NCBI RefSeq assembly: GCF_040901545.1
Contig: NZ_JBBDYL010000066.1
Location: forward strand, 1-62,211
DNA from: Sulfuricaulis sp040901545
GTDB lineage: Bacteria; Pseudomonadota; Gammaproteobacteria; Acidiferrobacterales; Sulfurifustaceae
DNA: 62,211 nucleotides
Direction: 5' to 3'
Every line of letters starts with the position of its first letter. Position 1 is the stretch's first letter. Under the pieces are notes generated by a model. It worked only from the letters and a program-made list of their open reading frames with translations, did not search any database and was not told the DNA's origin. Positions 52,781 to 62,211 of the stretch are shown here, piece by piece. Position numbers and translations under genes: made by a program.

Positions 52781-54781
52781 TTGTGTGTACACGTGGAATC
52801 AATTCACGATCCGATGATGGTTAGGACATCACAACCGACAGAGGCACGGCATGGGCAGGCCCCGGTTATCGAATTCCTGAATCGGCACGCGCCTTTCGAC
52901 CGCATGGCGCCCGCCCACCTCGAATTTCTCGCCAAGCACCTACATCTCGGGTTTTACGCCGCCGGGGAAGTGATTACGGATCCTGCCGAAGGAGCCGCCG
53001 GGCATTGTTACATCATCAAGCAGGGGCGTGTGCGTGGGGAGATAAGCGCCATCCATGAAAAACAAGCCAATTGGACGAATACTACCGCGCGTGAAGACAA
53101 AAATTCCGATCCGGCAGTGGACGAGGCGGTACTAGTCACCGGCGAGTGTTTCCCTGTCGGGGCGCTATTAGCCGATCGTCCTGTCCATACCGTGCATCGC
53201 GCCGTGGAGGACACCTTCTGCTTCGAGTTGGACCAGAAAGACTTTCAAAAACTTCTTAAAGACAGTGCGGTTTTTCACAATTTCTGTACCCGGCGACTGG
53301 CCAGTCTCCTCGACCAGGCGCTGGAATGCTTTCAGGCGCAAGTCGCCACCAAGGTTGCCTCTGGCGAAACTTCTCTGAACGCGCCGTTGTCGCGCATCGT
53401 GCGCCGGGCACCGGTCACTTGCCGGCCGCAAACTCCCATTCGCGAAGTCTTGCAGGCCATGAATGCCGCACGTATCGGTTCCATGGTGATCACGGACACT
53501 AGCCTCAAACCGCTGGGTGTATTCACGCTCCATGACCTGTTGTGGCGCGTGGTGAATTCAAGCGTGGACCGCGACGCCCCTATCGAAACGGTGATGACAC
53601 GGAGCCCGCTTTCGCTGCCGCCAAAAGCCTTCGGGCATCAAGCCGTCGAACTCATGACACGCATGGGCTTTGGCCATGTGTGCGTGGTCGAAAATGACCG
53701 ATTAGTCGGGGTCGTTTCCGAGCGGGATCTCTTTTCGCTGCAACGCGTGGGCCTGGTGCACTTGAGCCGTGCCATCAAGAATGCTCCGGACGTGGCTGAG
53801 CTGGTGCAACTGGGCGAGGACATACACCGCGTTATTGACCAGATGCTGGCGCAAGGTGCATCGGTCGCGCAGCTGACAACAATCATCTCGCAGTTCAATG
53901 ATCATATAACCCGGCGCGTAATTACGTTATCTCTGGACAAACTGGGTACGCCGACCTGTGCGTTTGGCTGGCTGTCTTTTGGCAGTGAAGGACGCCAGGA
54001 ACAGACACTGAAAACCGATCAGGACAACGGCATCCTTTTTGTGCCCGCAGCCGGGGCGAACGCCGCCGCGGTGCGCGAGGAATTGCTGCCGGTCGCGTAC
54101 CGCATCAATCAGGTCCTCGCTGAGTGCGGTTTCCCGCTGTGTCCCGGCAACATCATGGCCAGCAACCCCGAGTGTTGTCTTAGCCTGGATGAGTGGAAAG
54201 CTTGTTTCCAGAACTGGATCGAGCACGGTTCACCGATGCATCTGCTGAAAGCCAGCATCTATTTCGATTTCCGTGCCATTTACGGCGATCGCACACCGGT
54301 GGAAGAACTTCGGCGCTGGGTGGCGGAACGCGTGGCCAAAAATGACGCCTTCTTGCATCAGATGGCGGAGAATGCCCTGGGAAATAGCCCGCCTTTGGGA
54401 CTTGTTCGCGACTTCGTCGTCGAAAGTGGCGGCGAGCATCCCAACACAATTAACCTGAAGCTGCGCGGGACCACACCGTTTGTCGACGGCGCGCGGCTGC
54501 TTGCGCTGGCGCACGGCATAACTGATACCAACACCGCAGGGCGGTTGCGCGCCACCGCCGTGGCAGGGGGGATCCCCGACGAAGAGGCGGAAGCCTGGTG
54601 CAATGCCTTTGACTTTATTCAATTGTTACGCATGCGTTCGCACCAGAAACAGGAAAGCCAGGGATTGACTCTTGATAACCACATCAACCCGGACACGCTC
54701 AATGATCTTGACCGCCGTATCCTAATAGAGGCCTTCCGCCAGGCGCGCAAATTGCAGACGCGTCTGTCGCTGGACTACTAG
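52781..54781 (+). CDS. DUF294 putative nucleotidyltransferase with cNMP-binding and CBS domains
   Basis: 666 residues if started at TTG 52781; ATG 52814 is an alternative. A cyclic-nucleotide-binding-like domain (about 30-170), two CBS domains (about 205-330), a DUF294 nucleotidyltransferase core (FGWLSFGSEGRQEQTLKTDQDNGILF, with the GS and DxD-like residues) and the DUF294 C-terminal helical domain are in order. The family resembles GlnD and is often encoded beside sodium:solute symporters; the target is unknown. A related remnant of its last 65 codons exists at 60412-60611. Confidence 0.9.
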   Translation: MCVHVESIHDPMMVRTSQPTEARHGQAPVIEFLNRHAPFDRMAPAHLEFLAKHLHLGFYAAGEVITDPAEGAAGHCYIIKQGRVRGEISAIHEKQANWTNTTAREDKNSDPAVDEAVLVTGECFPVGALLADRPVHTVHRAVEDTFCFELDQKDFQKLLKDSAVFHNFCTRRLASLLDQALECFQAQVATKVASGETSLNAPLSRIVRRAPVTCRPQTPIREVLQAMNAARIGSMVITDTSLKPLGVFTLHDLLWRVVNSSVDRDAPIETVMTRSPLSLPPKAFGHQAVELMTRMGFGHVCVVENDRLVGVVSERDLFSLQRVGLVHLSRAIKNAPDVAELVQLGEDIHRVIDQMLAQGASVAQLTTIISQFNDHITRRVITLSLDKLGTPTCAFGWLSFGSEGRQEQTLKTDQDNGILFVPAAGANAAAVREELLPVAYRINQVLAECGFPLCPGNIMASNPECCLSLDEWKACFQNWIEHGSPMHLLKASIYFDFRAIYGDRTPVEELRRWVAERVAKNDAFLHQMAENALGNSPPLGLVRDFVVESGGEHPNTINLKLRGTTPFVDGARLLALAHGITDTNTAGRLRATAVAGGIPDEEAEAWCNAFDFIQLLRMRSHQKQESQGLTLDNHINPDTLNDLDRRILIEAFRQARKLQTRLSLDY

Positions 54782-54785
54782 CTAT

Positions 54786-55312
54786 AGTTGGCTTAGACGC
54801 CTTTTCCGTCCACACGTTGAACTACCCCCGGCTTCGCCCACCGTGTTGCGACCTGGAAAAAACTTCCCGGCGTAAGCGAAAATGTGCCGCTGAGACAAGC
54901 ACGCTGTGTGGTTGTGGACGTCGAAACGACAGGGCTCGACACACGCCAGGACCGGCTGCTTTCCATCGGCGCCTGCGGCGTTGAGGCGCTGCGTCAGCGC
55001 CCGGGCGAAGGTTTCGAGGCCATTTGGCGTCACCACCAAGCAAGTGAGCTAAACAATATCCCGATCCACGGCATCAGCCCGCAACCCCAAGCGGCGGGCG
55101 AGGCACCGGAGACCGCGCTGATGGTATTTCTTGGATTCATTGGTAAATATCCGCTTGTGGCGTTTCATGCCAGTTTTAATCAGGCCATGCTGGATCGCAC
55201 TTTGCGGGAGGCGCTTGGCAGGCGCTTGCGTGATCCCTGGCTCGATCTGGCTCACCCCGGGCCCGGCGCTATTCCCGTAGCATGTCCGAGCATGTCGGCT
55301 GACCAGACTTAG
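54786..55312 (+). pseudogene. Decayed copy of the DnaQ-like exonuclease gene
   Basis: DNA from 54786 aligns with the intact exonuclease at 60608: ATAGTTGGCTTAGACGCC against ATGAGTTGGATCGCACGCC, and so on. The start codon is lost, a net 2-base insertion near 54850 shifts the frame, and the similarity ends near 55260, so the C-terminal third is missing. The open part (from 54884) keeps VVVDVETTGLD and IGACGVEAL but has VAFHASFNQAML where the intact copy has HAGLDQAML, replacing a catalytic Asp by Asn. It follows the intact DUF294 gene. Confidence 0.85.
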
Positions 55313-55399
55313 CGAGCTCCATCCGCTAGACGAGCACAAGACAAGGTTATTCCCGGGAGGGAGGGGCAAAGGGGCGAAACGCTAAACGTGGACAGCCCC

Positions 55400-55416
55400 T
55401 GTTACACCGGTTACAC
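55400..55416. promoter_or_regulatory. Possible activator half-site pair upstream of the kinase operon
   Basis: TGTTACACCGGTTACAC contains two GTTACAC units in direct order. It resembles one half of the GTGTTACC palindromes at 55465 and 60002-60045. Weak by itself; notable by location 65 bases upstream of the complete site. Confidence 0.35.
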
Positions 55417-55464
55417 GCAATCAACTTCGCCGCGTAAATGCCGCTCACACAGCATTCTCCCTGG

Positions 55465-55481
55465 TGTTACCTTATGTAACA
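55465..55481. promoter_or_regulatory. TGTTAC-N5-GTAACA palindrome before the small membrane gene
   Basis: A perfect 6-bp inverted repeat lying 20 bases before ATG 55502. It shares the GTGTTACC-N3-GTAAC pattern with the two sites at 60002-60045. Its closeness to the start suggests autoregulation, more likely repression than enhancer activation. Confidence 0.55.
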
Positions 55482-55501
55482 GTTTCTGTTAGCCTAAGCT
55501 C

Positions 55502-55699
55502 ATGCTTTTAGACCAGGAAAACGGTCACAGTCGCGACAGCGTGGTGCTGCTGTTTCTGTTCGGGCTGTTCGTGTTTTTCTCGCCCTTCACCTTCTGGTGG
55601 GCCGCGACCACAAGCGTCTGGTATCTCCCGTATCTGTTGTGGCTCGGGTTGATTGGGTTGATCGCCTGGGTTGCGCATCGTCACCATCATGACGTTTGA
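55502..55699 (+). CDS. CbrX-like small membrane protein
   Basis: 65 residues with two membrane spans (SVVLLFLFGLFVFFSPFTFWW and WYLPYLLWLGLIGLIAWVA) and a His-rich tail, HRHHHDV. It overlaps the kinase start by 11 bases. In Pseudomonas a small gene, cbrX, similarly precedes and is translationally coupled to cbrA. The identity is inferred from position and layout. Confidence 0.75.
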   Translation: MLLDQENGHSRDSVVLLFLFGLFVFFSPFTFWWAATTSVWYLPYLLWLGLIGLIAWVAHRHHHDV

Positions 55700-58660
55700 A
55701 CTCTGGACGCTGTTTCTGGCCGGGGTCGCCTACCTGCTGGTCCTGTTTCTGATCGCCTATGCGGCGGAGCGGGGTTGGATACCGTCTTCGGTCGCGCGCC
55801 ACCCGCTGACTTATGTGCTCTCGCTCGGCGTCTACGCCACCTCCTGGAGTTACTACGGCAGCGTCGGTTTCGCCCAAACGCAGGGCTTCAGTTTTCTGAC
55901 CATCTACCTCGGGGTGACGCTCGCGTTTGCGCTGACACCGGTATTGTTGATGCCGATCCTGCGGCTGACGCGCGACTATCAGCTTACCTCGCTCGCCGAC
56001 CTGTTCGCTTTCCGTTACCGCAACCAGGCGACGGGCGTGCTGGTGACGCTGTTCATGCTGGTCGGCATCCTGCCTTATATCTCGCTGCAAATTCTGGCGG
56101 TGACGGCGTCGGTCCGATCGCTTACCCAAGTGGCCACGCCGTCGGTGCTGGCGTTCGGGTTCTGCGTGACGCTGATCCTGTTTGCGATTCTATTCGGCGC
56201 GCGCCACGCCTCGGCGCGCGAGAAGCATGAAGGGCTGGTGGTGGCGATCGCCTTCGAGTCGGCCGTGAAACTGCTCGCGCTCGGCGCGGTTGCCGTGTTC
56301 GCGGTGTTTGGTTTGTTCGGCGACGTCGGCGGAATGGGGGAGTGGCTGGTGAGTCATCCCGAAGCGCTTAAGGCGCTCTACCAGCCGATGCAGCACGGGC
56401 CGTGGATGGCGCTGATGGTGCTCGCATTCGCGGCGGCGTTTCTGTTGCCGCGGCAGTTTCATATGACCTTCACCGAGAACATCGAACCGCGCACGCTTCC
56501 GTTCGCCGCTTGGGGGTTTCCGCTGTTCCTGTTGCTGTTGAATCTTCCGATTGTGCCTATCCTTTGGGCCGGCGCGGCGTTTCAACCCGGCACGAATCCC
56601 GATTACTACGTGCTCGGGATTACGCTTAAATCCGGCTCGGCATGGCTGGCGACGATCGCGTTTCTCGGCGGCGTATCCGCCGCGAGCGCGATGATGATTG
56701 TCGAGACGCTCGCGTTGGCGGCCATGTGTCTCAATCACCTGATCCTGCCGATGAGTTTCTCGGCGCGCGAGGCGCCGTACGAGAACCTCTACCAGCGGCT
56801 GCTGTGGTGGCGGCGGCTGCTCATCGCCGTGATCGTTCTCGCCGGCTACGGCTTCTATCTGCTGCTCGAGGCGAACCAGAGCCTAGTGCAGCTAGGCCTG
56901 ATCTCGTTCGTGGCGGTGGCGCAGTTCCTGCCCGGCATCGTCGGGCTGCTGTTCTGGCCGCGCGCGACCCGCACCGGCTTCATCGGCGGACTGCTTGGCG
57001 GCGGACTCGTGTGGGCGCTGGCATTGCTGGTGCCGTTGTTCGAGCGCTCCGGCATCGTCCACACCGGCGTCAACCTGCAAGAGTGGCTCGGCGCCGGCGG
57101 CGAGGACGCGATCGCATTCGGCACGTTCTGGTCACTCGCGGTCAACAGTTTGTTGTTCGTGGGATTGTCTGTGTTCACGCGTCCGACGGCCGAGGAAATG
57201 GAAGCGTCGCGCGCCTGCGCACGCGAGATGTTGCCGCCGCGCGGCGTGGTGGCTGCGCTTTCGCCGCAACAGTTCGCGGATCAACTGGCACGCATCGTCG
57301 GTCCCCAGACCGCCGCGCGCGAGGTACACCAAGCGCTCGTCGATCTCGAGATGGACGACAACGAGCGCCGACCGACACAATTGCGCCGCCTGCGCGAGCG
57401 CATCGAGCGCAATCTTTCGGGTCTGATCGGCCCGCTGCTCGCGCGCATGGTGGTGAACGACCGTCTGCAGCTCGACCGGGGCTCGCCACTCGCGCTCGCC
57501 GACACGGTGCACTCGCTCGAGGAACATCTGGAGGAATCACGCTCGCGCTTGCAAGGCCTGGCGGCCGAGCTCGATGCGCTGCGCCGCTATCACCGTCAGC
57601 TCCTGCAAGAGCTGCCGCTGGCGGTATGCTCGCTCGGGCCGGATGACGAAATCGTGGTGTGGAATCACGCGATGGAACGCCTCTCCAGCCTGTCCGCGCG
57701 CGATGTAAGCGGTGTGGCGCTGTCCGGGTTACACGAACCCTGGGACGGGTTACTGCGCGGTTTCGTGGACGCGCAGGAACAGCACCTATATAAGTTGCAG
57801 GTCAATATTCTCGGCCGTCCGCGTTGGTTCAATCTGTACAAGGCCGCGATCGAGGAGCAAAACCCGCTGGCGCAGGCGCGCGGCGGCATGGTAATCCTGA
57901 TCGAGGATCTAACCGAACGCCAAACGCTGGAGGCTGAACTGGCACACACCGAGCGGCTGGCCTCGATCGGCCGGCTCGCCGCCGGTGTCGCGCATGAAAT
58001 CGGAAATCCCCTGACGGGTATCGCGTCGTTGGCGCAAAACCTGCGCGACGAAAGCGACCGGACGGTCGTGCAGGAGAGTATCGCGCTGATTCAAGAACAG
58101 ATCCGCCGTATTGCCGACATCGTGCAGACGTTGGTGACGTTCGCGCATGGCGGGTTGCCTTCGGAGCGCGCCACCGCGCCGGTCGAGATCGCGGCGTGTG
58201 TGGAGGAGGCGGTGCGACTGGTGCGACTGTCGCGCGCGGGCAAGCAAATCAATTTCATCAATCGTTGTGATGCCGACACGGTACTCCACGGCGATCGCAA
58301 TCGGCTGGTGCAAGTGGTGGTGAATCTGCTCACGAATGCCGGCGATGCCTCGCGACCCGGCGACACCGTGGAGGTACGCTCCCAAGTCGTGGACGGGTTC
58401 CTGTGCATCGAAGTGGTGGATCAGGGCAGCGGTATTCCGGAGGAGTTGCGCGAGCGTGTGTTCGAGCCGTTCTTCACCACCAAGCAGCCGGGCGCGGGGA
58501 CGGGTCTGGGGTTGCCGCTGGTGTACAACATCGTATCGGATTACGGCGGCACGATCGCGATAGAAAGCAGCCCGGGGCACGGCACGCGCGTGCTCGTGCG
58601 CATGCCGCTCACGCGCGAGCGGCGCGACGACCGAATCTCGGCATCGCAAACGGAGGCATT

Positions 58661-58664
<4 letters not shown>
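55689..58664 (+). CDS. CbrA-like sodium:solute symporter-fused sensor histidine kinase
   Basis: 991 residues from ATG 55689. About 13 membrane helices of the SSS transporter fold fill residues 1-500. A linker with coiled coil (about 520-640), a PAS domain (LAVCSLGPDDEIVVWNHAMERL), a HisKA domain with the phospho-His in GVAHEIGNPLTG and an HATPase domain (NLLTNAGDAS, GSGIP, GTGLGLPLVYNI) follow. The order is that of CbrA, which senses and may transport an amino acid such as histidine. The stop overlaps the regulator start by ATGA. Confidence 0.93.
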
Positions 58665-59998
<1,334 letters not shown>

Positions 59999-60001
59999 GC
60001 T

Positions 60002-60018
60002 TGTTACCGCCGGTAACG
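60002..60018. promoter_or_regulatory. Activator site 1: GTTACC-N3-GGTAAC
   Basis: GTTACC (60003-60008) and GGTAAC (60012-60017) are perfect inverted repeats around GCC. The site lies 4 bases after the regulator gene and 84 bases (centre to GG) upstream of a -24/-12 promoter. Proposed enhancer site for the CbrB-like activator. Confidence 0.7.
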
Positions 60019-60020
60019 CC

Positions 60021-60045
60021 AGCGTGTCACCATTGGTAACACGCT
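60021..60045. promoter_or_regulatory. Activator site 2: 11-bp inverted repeat
   Basis: AGCGTGTCACC and GGTAACACGCT match as inverted repeats with one mismatch around ATT. The centre is 23 bases from that of site 1, close to two helical turns, and 61 bases before the -24 GG. Tandem sites of this kind are typical of NtrC-type enhancers. Confidence 0.75.
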
Positions 60046-60092
60046 GTCCTCTCGCTTCTACGTATCTCACTGTTTTTATTTATTAGTCCTTC

Positions 60093-60108
60093 AGGCACGG
60101 CGTTTGCA
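60093..60108 (+). promoter_or_regulatory. Sigma-54 (-24/-12) promoter
   Basis: AGGCACGGCGTTTGCA fits the consensus TGGCACG-N4-TTGCA except for the first base, with GG at 60094-60095 and GC at 60106-60107 separated by exactly ten bases. It lies downstream of two enhancer-like palindromes and upstream of the DUF294 remnant, exonuclease, DUF4212 and symporter genes. rpoN is encoded in the same window. Confidence 0.85.
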
Positions 60109-60294
60109 ACGAGAACCGGCGTCTGGGTAAGAATTCTGCCCGTGCCGGCAGTGCATATAGTATGCCGGTAATACCGCGGTTCGCGGGGAGAAATTCCAAA
60201 GCGACGATACCGTGCAAGAGAAGCCGACGGGACAAATAAAAATGTCGCATCCCGTGAGCAGTCTCCGACGACTTAAACCAGGAGGGGGAACATC
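60109..60294 (+). ncRNA. Leader or possible small RNA from the sigma-54 promoter
   Basis: About 170 bases between the predicted transcription start (near 60120) and ATG 60295 contain no clear gene. A stem ACGGGA/TCCCGT (60229-60257) encloses an A-rich loop. In Pseudomonas the gene following cbrB is the sRNA crcZ under CbrB and sigma-54 control; position alone suggests a comparable RNA. The A-rich repeats of CrcZ are not evident, so a simple leader is equally likely. Confidence 0.3.
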
Positions 60295-60327
60295 ATGCCA
60301 TTAGCCGAGTATTACCCCAGGTGTTAG
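60295..60327 (+). CDS. Ten-codon ORF with a strong ribosome site
   Basis: AGGAGGGGG (60279-60287) precedes ATG 60295 by seven bases, an excellent ribosome site. The frame is only ten codons (MPLAEYYPRC) before TAG. It may be a leader peptide or the truncated start of a former gene whose 3' end is the DUF294 remnant. Confidence 0.35.
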   Translation: MPLAEYYPRC

Positions 60328-60611
60328 TGCATGGGCCCACTCCTGCAGCGCGGTATCGCGACAGTATCGTGGCGAGCAATTTTGCCGTCTTTCACGAAGA
60401 CAGATATCAGACCGAGGCCTGGTGCGATGCCTGTGCGTTCATTCAACTCCTGCACATGCGTCAGCACCAGAACCAACGCAGCCACAGGCAGCCCCTTGAT
60501 AATCATATTGACCCGGATCACCTGAACGATCTGAACCGGCACATTCTGAAGGAATCCTTTCGCCAGGCGCGCAAGCTGCAGACACGTTTGGCGCTGGATT
60601 ATCATTTATGA
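60321..60611 (+). pseudogene. 3' remnant of a second DUF294 gene
   Basis: The last 65 codons (from about 60412) match the C-terminus of the intact DUF294 protein: AWCDACAFIQLLHMRQHQNQ against AWCNAFDFIQLLRMRSHQKQ, then DNHIDPDHLNDLNRHILKE and FRQARKLQTRLALDY. The preceding ~90 bases show no likeness to that protein. All N-terminal, CBS and nucleotidyltransferase domains are missing. Its TGA overlaps the exonuclease ATG (ATGA), evidence of the original operon. Confidence 0.85.
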
Positions 60612-61327
60612 GTTGGATCGCACGCCTATTTCGTCCGCACGTCGAACCGCCCTCCGACTTCACCGACCGCGTCATGGCCTGGAAAAATCTGTCCGGCGTT
60701 AGTGAAAATGTGCCGCTGGGGCAAGCCCGCTTTGTGGTAGTGGACGTCGAAACATCGGGGCTCGACACCCGCCGGGACCATCTGCTTTCCATTGGCGCCT
60801 GCGCCGTGGAGGCCCTGCGTGTGCGCACAGGAGAGAATTACGAATCCATTTTGCGCCGCGAGGAAGCGAACCAACGCGAAAACATACTGATTCACGGCAT
60901 CGGCCCGCAGGCGCAGGCGGCGGGCCAGCCACCGGAGGAATCCCTCATGGGCTTCCTTGAGTTCATCGGCAAGCAGCCGCTGGTGGCGTTCCATGCCGGT
61001 CTCGACCAGGCCATGCTCGACCGTGACTTGCGTGCAACGCTCGGGATGCGCCTGCACAACGCCTGGATCGATCTTGCGCTGCTGGCGCCGGTACTGGTGC
61101 CCGAAGCACGATTGCCGCAGGCGGGTCTGGACGAATGGCTCGCTTATTTCGGTTTACGCGCGCACGTGCGCCATCGGGCGATGGACGATGCGCTGGCAAC
61201 CGGCGAATTGTTCCTTGTCCTGCTCAAGCGCGCGCTGGCACGTGGTCTCAATACCGTCGGTTCGCTGCTGGTCGCGGCTGAGGCGCATCAACGCAAGGTG
61301 CTGGGCAGCGGATTCGGAGGGGCGTGA
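60608..61327 (+). CDS. DnaQ-like 3'-5' exonuclease (DEDDh)
   Basis: 239 residues. Exo I is VVVDVETSGLD (Asp and Glu), Exo II is in VAFHAGLDQAMLDRDL, and Exo III is HRAMDDALATGELF (His and Asp), so all catalytic groups are intact. It resembles the epsilon proofreading fold but is not the polymerase subunit. Genes of this kind recur beside DUF294 and sodium:solute symporter genes; the role is unknown. A broken paralogue is at 54786-55312. Confidence 0.9.
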   Translation: MSWIARLFRPHVEPPSDFTDRVMAWKNLSGVSENVPLGQARFVVVDVETSGLDTRRDHLLSIGACAVEALRVRTGENYESILRREEANQRENILIHGIGPQAQAAGQPPEESLMGFLEFIGKQPLVAFHAGLDQAMLDRDLRATLGMRLHNAWIDLALLAPVLVPEARLPQAGLDEWLAYFGLRAHVRHRAMDDALATGELFLVLLKRALARGLNTVGSLLVAAEAHQRKVLGSGFGGA

Positions 61328-61475
61328 CAACCGGTCCGGCGTAGGGCCTGAAACCCTCGTTATGGCCCGTGAATTAAAAACAGATTTACTGATTTACAGA
61401 TTTACATGGTACCGGAGCGCAACAACTAGCTGCATCAAATTTTAATCACTCACAGTGGAAAATGGAGGAACGTCA

Positions 61476-61742
61476 ATGGTTACAATAACAGCTGCTAATC
61501 GGGAAGCACACTGGGCGCGAACACGCAACCTGATGATCATTCATTTGGTCATCTGGTTCGTGTTTTCGTACTTGGTTCACTGGTTTGCGCCCCAACTCAA
61601 CCAGTTCACATTTTTAAAGTTTCCTGTCGGCTTCTACATGGCGGCGCAAGGATCGCTCGTCGTCTTCGTAGTCCAGCTGTTCGTGTTCGCAAAACAACAG
61701 GACAATATCGACCGCCAATTCGGCGTGGCCGAAACAGACTAG
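61476..61742 (+). CDS. DUF4212 symporter small subunit
   Basis: 88 residues from ATG 61476 with GGAGG eight bases upstream. Two membrane spans (MIIHLVIWFVFSYLVHWFAP and FYMAAQGSLVVFVVQLFVFA) are typical of DUF4212, the small partner of VC_2705-type sodium:solute symporters. It lies 14 bases before the symporter start. The 148 bases before it contain a short direct repeat of ACAGATTTAC-type units and no gene. Confidence 0.93.
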   Translation: MVTITAANREAHWARTRNLMIIHLVIWFVFSYLVHWFAPQLNQFTFLKFPVGFYMAAQGSLVVFVVQLFVFAKQQDNIDRQFGVAETD

Positions 61743-61756
61743 GGGGAGAATAAAAC

Positions 61757-62211
61757 ATGGCTTTTTTCAAGAAAGGAACAACGTTTATTGAAAACCTCCC
61801 CAGGATTTACGGTCTCTACACCGGGGGATTCCTGCTGTTTTTTGCGTTGATGGCGTGGTTCGAGACGCTCGGCATGAAAGCCGACACCATCGGCGTCCTG
61901 TTCGTATCTTTCACCGTCGTCATCTACGCCGTCATCGGCTGGTTGTCGCGCACCATGCAGGTCGATGCCTACTACGTCGCCGGCCGCCAGGTGCCGCCGG
62001 TGTTCAACGGCATGGCGACCGCTGCCGACTGGATGTCCGGCGCCTCGTTCGTCGCCATGGCCGGCGGCATCTTCCTCGGGGGCCACGCCTACCTGGCCTT
62101 CGTGGTTGGCTGGACCGGTGGCTACGTGCTGGTGGCGACGTTGATGGCGCCATACCTGCGCAAGTTCGGCTGCTATACCGTGCCGGACTTCATCGGCACG
62201 CGCTACGGCGG
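61757..62211 (+). CDS. Sodium:solute symporter (VC_2705/ActP-like), N-terminal part
   Basis: ATG 61757 opens a frame that runs off the window; 151 codons are visible. Membrane spans include GLYTGGFLLFFALMAW and IGVLFVSFTVVIYAVIGWLS, followed by DAYYVAGRQVPPVFNGMATAADWMSGASFVAMAG, the SSS hallmark of sodium-coupled solute uptake. Acetate or another short acid is the likely substrate by family. With DUF4212 it forms the product of the sigma-54-linked operon. Confidence 0.92.
   Translation, partial: MAFFKKGTTFIENLPRIYGLYTGGFLLFFALMAWFETLGMKADTIGVLFVSFTVVIYAVIGWLSRTMQVDAYYVAGRQVPPVFNGMATAADWMSGASFVAMAGGIFLGGHAYLAFVVGWTGGYVLVATLMAPYLRKFGCYTVPDFIGTRYG

Noticed and set aside
54884..55312. 142-codon frame as a functional short exonuclease
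   Set aside because: Lacks the N-terminus and the Exo III segment, and has Asn in place of a catalytic Asp; DNA alignment with the intact paralogue shows frameshift and truncation.

Overview
The window is chromosomal DNA of a gammaproteobacterium. The conserved blocks miaB-phoH-ybeY-corC-lnt, leuS-lptE-holA, nadD-rsfS-rlmH-maf-rng-yhdP, tldD/pmbA and kdsD-kdsC-lptCAB-rpoN-hpf are gammaproteobacterial in order. HprK in place of PtsN, an arsenosugar-type cluster and a lone bufferin-like peptide suggest an environmental lineage of the Acidiferrobacterales/Ectothiorhodospiraceae kind. That placement is inference; no rRNA or tRNA gene was seen.

Layout. 1-3110 (+): end of an AtoE-type short-chain fatty acid transporter, thiolase and 3-hydroxybutyrate dehydrogenase (C4/ketone-body metabolism). 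3186-10787 (-): a bufferin-like Cys-rich peptide, then an arsenic cluster whose transcription order is FAD oxidoreductase, DUF3179, DUF302, TVP38, PiT phosphate permease, ArsS radical SAM, ArsM. 10999-12370 (+): ECF sigma factor with a small zinc-finger partner, and a 52-aa membrane ORF whose ribosome-binding site lies in a hairpin. 12489-37415 (+): housekeeping run from miaB to mgtE. 37986-47833 (-): one long apparent operon reading kdsD, kdsC, lptC, lptA, lptB, rpoN, hpf, hprK, rapZ, EIIA, HPr, EI, which joins LPS synthesis and export, sigma-54 and a regulatory PTS. 48094-52143 (+): CPA2 antiporter, methyltransferase, flavodoxin-fold oxidoreductase and a VapBC toxin-antitoxin pair. 52781-62211 (+): an accessory-looking signalling region with a DUF294 protein, a decayed exonuclease copy, a CbrX/CbrA/CbrB-like small protein, transporter-kinase and sigma-54 activator, a DUF294 remnant with an intact exonuclease, and the start of a DUF4212/sodium:solute symporter pair.

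Most notable observations: (1) the DUF294-exonuclease gene pair exists twice around the CbrAB-like system and has decayed reciprocally, one intact gene surviving in each copy; (2) directly after the activator gene lie two GTTACC-N3-GGTAAC palindromes and a well-spaced -24/-12 promoter, with a related palindrome just before the small gene that opens the kinase operon; (3) rng (RNase G) has a duplicated 12-codon start, its copies differing only by third-position silent changes and the start codon, separated by an in-frame insert rich in palindromes; (4) two inverted arrays of a GTAGCAA heptamer, one of which encodes the lipoprotein signal peptide of LptE; (5) the EIIA(Man)-like PTS protein appears to have Glu where the phosphorylatable His is expected.
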